From positions 1-11,741 of the forward strand of contig CAKUMQ010000072.1 of the NCBI GenBank assembly GCA_934667845.1: 11,741 nt of DNA, given 5' to 3'. The notes below the pieces were generated by a model. The model was not told the DNA's origin. It saw nothing but the letters and a program-made list of their open reading frames with translations, and did no database searches. Below, one piece after another: positions 6,704 through 11,741 of this stretch; within the stretch, counting starts at the first letter, position 1, and each line of letters begins with the position of its first letter. The translations under genes were made by a program, and so were the position numbers. The stretch is from an uncultured Eubacteriales bacterium. GTDB taxonomy: Bacteria > Bacillota > Clostridia > Oscillospirales > Acutalibacteraceae.

Positions 6704-8131
6704 CTATATTTTGGAATAATACCGCCGGATCACGCGTCCGACCCGTTTCAGAAATAGGCGGATCAACACAATAACCAGCACAACCAGTACAACAGCCGCT
6801 GAAACGACCCAGCCGAAATGCTGACGCAGCACTTCAAGGCGGTATTTGGAAAATGCAGCCGAATACCCCGCCTTATCGTTGCACATTTCATAATGCTCCA
6901 TCGACAGCTTATACTGTCCCTGCTTATAATACGCCTTGGCAAAGCCCTTGTTGGCTAAGGCGTAGTTGGAATCGATCTCCGTGACCTGCTTCCAGTAGTC
7001 CACCGCGCCGACATAATCACCGTTGCTGTACAGCGTCACCGCGTCCGTGACCAGCTCCATAAACCTCGTCGGAGCAAATACCTTGATGCAGTTCGCAGCG
7101 GCATCCAGCACATATACATTGCCGCGGCTGTCCGTATCAACGGCGATCGGGTCGGTAAAATCGTCCGCACTCTCGCCGATGCCGCCGAATACCGCCAGGT
7201 TATTGCCGCCGTCGTCGTACACATGGATCTCGCCGCCCCAGCTTTCCAGCAGGAATATCAAGCCGTCTGACGCAACGGACAGATCTGTGAAATACGGCGT
7301 ATGCGCCGTTCCGTCTACCGTAACGGTGTAGCCGAAGCCGTCTTTTTTGGGGTAGATATTCTTGCTGACAGAGCTGATCTTTTTCAGCTGTCCCGCCGCA
7401 TCCGCCGTCGTGACATACAGCGTTCCGTCCGCCGCAACGTCAAAGGAAAGGCAGGACGCCGGTTCACGTTTCTGCATGCTGTGCTGCTGCTTTTCCGTGG
7501 AAAACCATTTGCGGATCTGATACCAGAGATCAAAGCCGACATCTCCGGCGCTGATATAGCCGCGGAAGTTGTTGTAGGCATCCATCTGCATGATATACTG
7601 GTTGCGGATCACATAGAGGTAGCCGGTGCTGCTCACCGCCACCCGCCGGGGAGACATCACAAAATCCGCAGAAAGCACATCCGATTTCGGCGTGCCGAAA
7701 GTTTCCACTGTCTTTCCGCTCCGGGAGTATTTTATGATGCGGTTATTTCCCGTGTCCGCCACATACATGGCGCCATAGTTGTCCGCATATACGCTCTGCG
7801 GGCCGCGCAGACGGTCGTCTGCCGCACCCTCGACCGCCATATCCACCTCTCCCGCAGCATTGAACCGCAGGATGCGGTCATTTCCTGTATCCGCCACATA
7901 CAGGATGTCCTGATCGGACACAAACAGATCCTGCGGGGCGCTCAACGTGCCGTATTCACTTCCCAGATACGCAATGGTCTTTGTCAGCGTATACGCCTTC
8001 GGAATGGGCTGGATCGGCGTTTCGTAGTTGTAATCGACAATGAAATCCACCTCAGCCCAGGCCGCTGCGGGAAAAGCGCAGCTCAGAACCGTCAAGAGAG
8101 CCGCAAGCATGATTCCGATCTTCTTTTTCAT
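6704..8131 (-). CDS. Secreted NHL-propeller/TPR protein with C-terminal membrane anchor
   Basis: Starting at ATG 8131 the protein has 475 residues. Residues 1-26 form a signal peptide (MKKK start, hydrophobic core, probable cleavage after AAAWA). Residues ~68-352 carry about six NHL-type blades; the clearest are LYVADTGNDRILRF near 77-90 and MYVADTGNNRIIKY near 122-135, and the last is VYVLDAAANCIKVF near 339-352. Two TPR-like helix pairs follow (~360-429, with NGDYVGAVDYW and QGQYKLSMEHY), then one membrane helix (~439-463) and a basic tail, KRVGRVIRRYYSKI, expected in the cytoplasm. The propeller and TPRs should therefore face outside. NHL and TPR domains usually bind proteins or carbohydrates. 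The protein is probably a scaffold or sensor partner of the transporter or of the Yip1 protein encoded 15 nt downstream; this is inference. Cys18 follows V-L-S, a poor lipobox, so lipidation is less likely. Confidence 0.9.
   Translation of the reverse strand: MKKKIGIMLAALLTVLSCAFPAAAWAEVDFIVDYNYETPIQPIPKAYTLTKTIAYLGSEYGTLSAPQDLFVSDQDILYVADTGNDRILRFNAAGEVDMAVEGAADDRLRGPQSVYADNYGAMYVADTGNNRIIKYSRSGKTVETFGTPKSDVLSADFVMSPRRVAVSSTGYLYVIRNQYIMQMDAYNNFRGYISAGDVGFDLWYQIRKWFSTEKQQHSMQKREPASCLSFDVAADGTLYVTTADAAGQLKKISSVSKNIYPKKDGFGYTVTVDGTAHTPYFTDLSVASDGLIFLLESWGGEIHVYDDGGNNLAVFGGIGESADDFTDPIAVDTDSRGNVYVLDAAANCIKVFAPTRFMELVTDAVTLYSNGDYVGAVDYWKQVTEIDSNYALANKGFAKAYYKQGQYKLSMEHYEMCNDKAGYSAAFSKYRLEVLRQHFGWVVSAAVVLVVLVIVLIRLFLKRVGRVIRRYYSKI
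7736..7905 (-). repeat. Direct repeat encoding two NHL blades (7736-7770 and 7871-7905)
   Basis: Two 35-base segments, 135 bases apart, match at 30 of 35 positions by direct comparison. Each encodes the YVADTGN(D/N)RI core of an NHL blade, so the spacing equals 45 residues, one blade. The similarity at the DNA level is higher than in the other blades, which suggests a fairly recent internal duplication or strong constraint on this core. Confidence 0.75.
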
Positions 8132-8135
8132 AAAT

Positions 8136-8143
8136 CCCCGCCT
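8136..8143 (-). promoter_or_regulatory. Probable ribosome binding site that decides the NHL-TPR start
   Basis: AGGCGGGG on the minus strand ends 4 nt before ATG 8131. An alternative ATG at 8164 would add eleven residues before the signal peptide and has no convincing Shine-Dalgarno site. Starting at 8131 leaves a 34-nt gap after the MalG-like gene. Confidence 0.5.
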
Positions 8144-8165
8144 ACTCTCTGTCAACCGTAGCATC

Positions 8166-9047
8166 TCATTTAATGCCGGAATGTGCCATTGTCTGCATAA
8201 CCTTTCCCTGCATAGCGGTAAATACGATGATCGTCGGCATAGTCGTCAGCAGCGAAGCCGCCATGGTCGCGCCGACACGTCCGAGATCCGCCACACCGAC
8301 GCCTCCGGCAATGGTCGACAGCGCCACGGGCAGCGTTTTCTTCTCCTGACTGACAATGTAGACCAGAGGTGAAAAGCTGTCGTTCCACGAAGAGATAAAG
8401 GAGAGGACGACCAGCGTGGCAATTGCCGGTTTCAGCAGCGGCATCACGACCTTGAAGCAAATGCGCATTTCATCCGCCCCGTCGATCCGCGCCGCCTCGA
8501 TCAGCGCCGTCGGCACCTCACGGGTAAAACGCTCCATCAGGAAGAAATTATAGGCGACCGCCAGCTTCGGTATGATCAGCGATGCATACGAATCAAACAT
8601 ACCGAGCTTTGTGATCACCAGGTAGTTCGGAATCTGCGTAACGTATACCGAAAACATCAGCGCGGCGACAACGATCTGCATAATGACCCCGGACCCTTTC
8701 GGATGGTGGATCACCAGTCCGTATGCACCGAGAATACAGATGAGCACTGTCCCGATAACCGTGACGGCAGTGACAAACAGGCTGTTGAACACATACCGCA
8801 GAAACGGCACCGTGCTGCTTCCCAGAGAGATCACCAGACCCGAAAAATTGTCAAGCGTCGGTTTCCGCACGAAAAAGCGGGGCGGAAAACGCAGGATCTC
8901 GTCGAGTGGCTTGAACGCCGAGCACACCAGATAGACCAGCGGAAGAAGGGAAAACAACATCAGCAGGATCGTGACGGTATAGAGGACTACGCTCTCAAAG
9001 GTAACCTTTTCGATCTTATTGCGGTACCACTTGGTCACCCTAGTCAT
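8166..9047 (-). CDS. CUT1-type sugar ABC transporter permease, MalG-like
   Basis: This 293-residue MalG-type permease follows the giant solute-binding protein gene directly. Membrane segments are predicted near residues 19-42, 86-112, 122-145, 153-171, 206-225 and 262-280. The EAA loop at 184-206 reads EAARIDG and ends VMPLLKP, and is followed by the MalG-typical SSWNDSFSPLVYI. The C-terminus ends MQTMAHSGIK, the usual short MalG tail. Its ATG lies 8 nt inside the 3' end of the solute-binding protein gene, after a GGGGGTG site, so translation is probably coupled. A MalF-type partner is expected; it is either upstream of the binding protein gene, outside this window, or is one of the two MalF-type proteins further down the operon. 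The permease is followed by the NHL-TPR gene instead of by other transporter genes, which is unusual. Substrate unknown. Confidence 0.95.
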   Translation of the reverse strand: MTRVTKWYRNKIEKVTFESVVLYTVTILLMLFSLLPLVYLVCSAFKPLDEILRFPPRFFVRKPTLDNFSGLVISLGSSTVPFLRYVFNSLFVTAVTVIGTVLICILGAYGLVIHHPKGSGVIMQIVVAALMFSVYVTQIPNYLVITKLGMFDSYASLIIPKLAVAYNFFLMERFTREVPTALIEAARIDGADEMRICFKVVMPLLKPAIATLVVLSFISSWNDSFSPLVYIVSQEKKTLPVALSTIAGGVGVADLGRVGATMAASLLTTMPTIIVFTAMQGKVMQTMAHSGIK

Positions 9048-11741
9048 AGATATTCACCCCCGTCACCAGCTGCGGATATTCCTCGCGTTTGGAAATAAGC
9101 TCCTTGTTGATCTCTTCGATCGCCTCCTCGAGGGAATCCCGAGGCGTAATATCCTGTTTTTCCACGACCACGCGATTCCAGGCGTTATTCAGGTGGCGGG
9201 TCAGATAGGAGCCGCCCAGCACGCCCGGCGTCTCGACCGCCTGCGTCCACGCCTGACGGAATACCGACAGATCACCCGCGCGCCAGCTCAGATCTCCGAA
9301 CGCCGCCAGATTGGCTGTGTTGACACGGGAACCGAGACCGATGCGGGATTCCACCTCGCGCGCATAGCGCGATTGTGTCTCCTCACCCATCCACCATTTG
9401 AGAAATGCCCAACATTCGTCGGGATAGGCGGTATTTCCCATGATCATGGAAGCCGAGGACAAACAGCCCGACCAGGCACGGTTTAACGTTTCTCCGTTCT
9501 TGTGACCGGGCACCTGAGCGATCCCCCACTTACCTGACAGCTCCGGCGCGCCGATCAGCAGAGACATATACTCGGCATAGCCGCCGATCCCCACCGGCAA
9601 GGTGCCGCTGCGGAAACGGTTGAAAAATGCCGTCGTATAAGGAACGCCGTAATTGGTATACAGCTCGGTCAGCTCCTGGAAGGCGCGGTAGCCCACCACG
9701 CTGTCCAGCGCGGTACGCGAGCCGTCATCGGTATAATAGCGCCCTCCGAGCTGGAACAGGAACATGGACAGATCCTGCGGCACATAGGCACTCAGCTGAT
9801 TCTGATAGAGCACCTGCAGGGTGTTGGAATAGAAGTCCTCCCATGTATCCGGCACGGTCAGACCAAGCTGCGCAAAGATATCCTTGCGGTAAAACAGCAG
9901 GCGGAAATCGGTGCGCTCCGGAATGCCGTACACCTTGCGGTTAAATGTCAGCGGCTCAAAGGCCGCGGGCAAAAACTGCGCGGAAAATTCGGCAAAGCCC
10001 TCTCTGTCCGACAGCGGCAGTGCAGCATCCCGTATGGCCAGTTCGACGGCAGTATTCGCCGTAACACTCAGCACAACGTCCGGCGTCTTTCCCGATACCA
10101 TAGAGAGCAACAGAGAATTCACCGCACCGGCGCTGAGCTGTCCGGCGGGAAGCAGGTTGACGTTGGCATATACCCCGGAAGAGGGAGTAAAACTGTCATC
10201 GATCAGCGCACGGAGGATCTCCGCTGCTTCCGTACTCATCGACACCCAGACCGAAAGCGTTTTTCCTGTCTCGCCGTTTGCCTGAATACCGACATTGTTG
10301 TAGTCCTTCGTAAAGGAGATCATAAAATTCTGCAGCGTCGCCCAGAGCTTTTCGTACCAGCGGCTCGTCACATTTTTGACCGGCGTCTCCCTGCCGCAGA
10401 TCTCAAAATAATCCACGGTCAGCGGCATGGACTGGAGAACGGTATACCAGGAGGACAGGGAGATCTGATTTTCCTCCAGAGTGCTCAACCGGCGCGGAAT
10501 GCTTTCCGGATCCTTCAGACAATCCTTCAGCGAGGACAAGATCTGCTCCATGCTGTTGATCGCGGCGGTATTTTTCCCGCCCGCAAGCTCGCGCAGCCGC
10601 ACGACTTTTCCCTCAAGGCTGGCATACAGCGCCCCGAACACCTGTCTCGTCTCCGGTATGTTTTCCTCGATATCGTATTCGTAGTTGACATCCGGCGATG
10701 AGCCGGTCAGCATAGTCACCTTGAGCAGATAATCGGTAAAGCTCTGCGCATCCGTACCGAGCGAGAGCATGATATCCGTATATTCCGCCGCCATGACCGT
10801 CATGGTCAGCCGATGGGTCTTTCCCGCCTCAAAATAAAACAGATACGGCTCTTTGTCCTCGCTGCTGAGCGTCTCCAGATACCAGTCAGTGCGGTAAGCG
10901 AAACGGTAGGCTTTCAGCTCCTCAAACGGCACCACGCCGTCCACGGCAATCTGACGGTAGACCGGCAGCCCGTTGGACTGGGAGCTGTTCACCCGCAGAT
11001 CGATACGGTACAGCCCTGTCGAAGGAACGGTAAATTCCCAGGTTATGCTCTGTCCGCCCTTGTTCCAATAGTTGTTGCCGATGGTATTCAATCGGCGGAA
11101 CCCGCTCTCAAAGGGCGATGTGCGCGGATCATAGTCCGCCACGCGCTGGAGGTTTGGCGAGTTCTTTTCCGCCGCGTCCTCGGCTTCAAAGAAAACGCTG
11201 TCCTTCACCTCGGCATAACCGTTTTCCGCATAGGATTTTTTCACTTCGGCATAGGACGGCGTCGTTTTGGGCGCAACAAGGCTCAATCCCGCCAGAGCCA
11301 CACCCTGCTGCACATACTGCATCCGGATCGTGTGCCGGCCCTGCGTGAGGAGAACCGTCAGCGGCTCGGTGTAATAGCCCTCCTGATCGTAAAGGAGGCG
11401 GGAATTCCATTTTTCGATCAGCTTTTGCGAGGACGCCACCTCGTCGCCCAGAGCGTTGACGGTCGGTTTGGCGGAATCGGTCCAATTCCATGCCAGATCT
11501 ACGGTCGCCAGCTCTTTATACGGAATTTTTCCGTCTATATATAACTCGCGGACGGCGTCCAATGTCGACACCTGATACGCGTAATAATCAAATTTCAGAT
11601 TGTAGAGTGCCGTTTCGGGAACAAAGACGGTGTATTCCACCCAGTCAATATCTTCATCCCACAGCAGAGCCGTGCGGGCAGGCTCGCCGAACGGGCGAAT
11701 ACGCCCCTCCAGTGAAACAGAGCTGCCGGTAACGGCATCGG
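9040..11741 (-). CDS. Giant extracellular solute-binding protein with tandem CBM-like modules, N-terminus cut by the window edge
   Basis: The frame is open from the right edge to the stop at 9040, giving about 899 visible residues; the start is outside the window. The first ~155 residues and residues ~180-329 form two related beta-sandwich modules. Both contain VPxTxLY, then R, DG, P and EL at matching positions, and the second opens with VFFEAEDA, as carbohydrate-binding modules of the CBM6/CBM35 type often do. A largely helical stretch (~353-493) follows. The last ~400 residues are a family 1 solute-binding domain (PF01547/PF13416-like), with GKTPDVVLS, KVYGIPERTDFRLLFYRKD followed by VPDTW, and WAFLKWWMGEETQ. 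The usual length of a sugar-binding protein is 400-550 residues, so this one is at least twice that size. It should capture an extracellular glycan, probably a complex one, and deliver it to the MalG-containing channel encoded next. An N-terminal lipid anchor is expected but not visible. Confidence 0.92.
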   Translation of the reverse strand, partial: DAVTGSSVSLEGRIRPFGEPARTALLWDEDIDWVEYTVFVPETALYNLKFDYYAYQVSTLDAVRELYIDGKIPYKELATVDLAWNWTDSAKPTVNALGDEVASSQKLIEKWNSRLLYDQEGYYTEPLTVLLTQGRHTIRMQYVQQGVALAGLSLVAPKTTPSYAEVKKSYAENGYAEVKDSVFFEAEDAAEKNSPNLQRVADYDPRTSPFESGFRRLNTIGNNYWNKGGQSITWEFTVPSTGLYRIDLRVNSSQSNGLPVYRQIAVDGVVPFEELKAYRFAYRTDWYLETLSSEDKEPYLFYFEAGKTHRLTMTVMAAEYTDIMLSLGTDAQSFTDYLLKVTMLTGSSPDVNYEYDIEENIPETRQVFGALYASLEGKVVRLRELAGGKNTAAINSMEQILSSLKDCLKDPESIPRRLSTLEENQISLSSWYTVLQSMPLTVDYFEICGRETPVKNVTSRWYEKLWATLQNFMISFTKDYNNVGIQANGETGKTLSVWVSMSTEAAEILRALIDDSFTPSSGVYANVNLLPAGQLSAGAVNSLLLSMVSGKTPDVVLSVTANTAVELAIRDAALPLSDREGFAEFSAQFLPAAFEPLTFNRKVYGIPERTDFRLLFYRKDIFAQLGLTVPDTWEDFYSNTLQVLYQNQLSAYVPQDLSMFLFQLGGRYYTDDGSRTALDSVVGYRAFQELTELYTNYGVPYTTAFFNRFRSGTLPVGIGGYAEYMSLLIGAPELSGKWGIAQVPGHKNGETLNRAWSGCLSSASMIMGNTAYPDECWAFLKWWMGEETQSRYAREVESRIGLGSRVNTANLAAFGDLSWRAGDLSVFRQAWTQAVETPGVLGGSYLTRHLNNAWNRVVVEKQDITPRDSLEEAIEEINKELISKREEYPQLVTGVNIYD
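10753..11741 (-). repeat. Tandem carbohydrate-binding-like modules within the solute-binding protein
   Basis: The module encoded at 11741-11275 and that at 11202-10753 are homologous to each other at the protein level. Each has a W-x-(E)-(Y/F)-T-(V) strand, a VPxTxLY turn, an R-x(4)-DG-x-x-P-x-x-EL segment and, near its end, a G-(R/K)-x-H/T-x-x-x strand followed by another strand. The match is visible only in the protein, which argues for an old duplication. The first module begins before the window edge. Confidence 0.75.

Larger units (their letters stand above)
914..11741 (-). other. Probable single operon for glycan capture and import
   Basis: Eight genes from the solute-binding protein to the last MalF-type permease, plus the partial lipoprotein gene that follows, all read on the minus strand. 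Junctions in order are: 8-nt overlap, 34-nt gap, 15-nt gap, 43-nt gap, 4-nt overlap, 4-nt overlap, 55-nt gap, and a 65-nt gap before the partial gene. None of the gaps shows a stem-loop with a T-run on the coding strand or a convincing -35/-10 pair. The promoter and any regulator must therefore lie beyond base 11741. No ABC ATPase gene is present in the window. Confidence 0.75.

Noticed and set aside
7301..8161. Plus-strand open frame of 286 codons opposite the NHL-TPR gene
   Set aside because: It repeats patterns such as CRHI only because the opposite strand encodes NHL repeats. It has no domain of its own.
8132..8164. Upstream start at 8164 for the NHL-TPR protein
   Set aside because: It has no good Shine-Dalgarno site and would place eleven extra residues before the signal peptide. 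The start at 8131 has an AGGCGGGG site.
10813..11544. Plus-strand open frame of 243 codons opposite the solute-binding protein gene
   Set aside because: It is antisense to well-supported tandem modules and has no recognisable protein features.
11638..11640. GTG at 11640 as the start of the solute-binding protein
   Set aside because: The same frame stays open to the window edge and the added 33 residues continue the first beta-sandwich module. There is no signal peptide at this GTG, so the true start is outside the window.

Overview
The window is a stretch of one large, tightly packed locus read entirely on the minus strand. Gene order in the direction of transcription therefore runs from high to low coordinates. 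Everything recognisable belongs to a carbohydrate-import and envelope-glycan theme. The sequence is moderately GC-rich, with lipobox signal peptides, Shine-Dalgarno sites of AGGAG type, and CUT1-type sugar permeases without an ATPase gene beside them. Together these suggest a Gram-positive anaerobe of the Clostridia (Oscillospiraceae/Ruminococcaceae-like). That assignment is an inference from style, not from a marker gene.

Layout in transcription order: (1) 11741-9040, the C-terminal ~899 residues of a giant extracellular solute-binding protein, with two tandem carbohydrate-binding-like beta-sandwich modules and a helical linker before the binding domain; (2) 9047-8166, a MalG-type permease; (3) 8131-6704, a secreted NHL-propeller/TPR protein with a C-terminal membrane anchor; (4) 6688-6062, a Yip1-family membrane protein; (5) 6018-3772, a large DUF5696-like lipoprotein with a probable TIM-barrel-like core; (6) 3775-2870, a MalF-type permease; (7) 2873-1890, a second MalG-type permease; (8) 1834-914, a second MalF-type permease; (9) 848 to beyond base 1, a lipoprotein of unknown function, cut by the window edge.

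Several junctions overlap by 4 or 8 nt and the remaining gaps are 15 to 65 nt. I see no terminator hairpin or internal promoter, so the genes look like one operon whose promoter lies to the right of the window. No ABC ATPase is visible; importers of this class in Firmicutes often share a general ATPase such as MsmX. No stretch longer than 65 bases lacks a gene. No RNA genes, mobile elements or CRISPR arrays were seen.

Working model (inference): surface lipoproteins and the giant binding protein capture and possibly trim an extracellular glycan, and the four permeases form two or more import channels. The NHL-TPR and Yip1 proteins are membrane partners of unknown role that sit inside the transporter operon. 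The combination of an oversized modular binding protein, NHL-TPR, Yip1, DUF5696 and an odd permease complement is the part most worth a second look.
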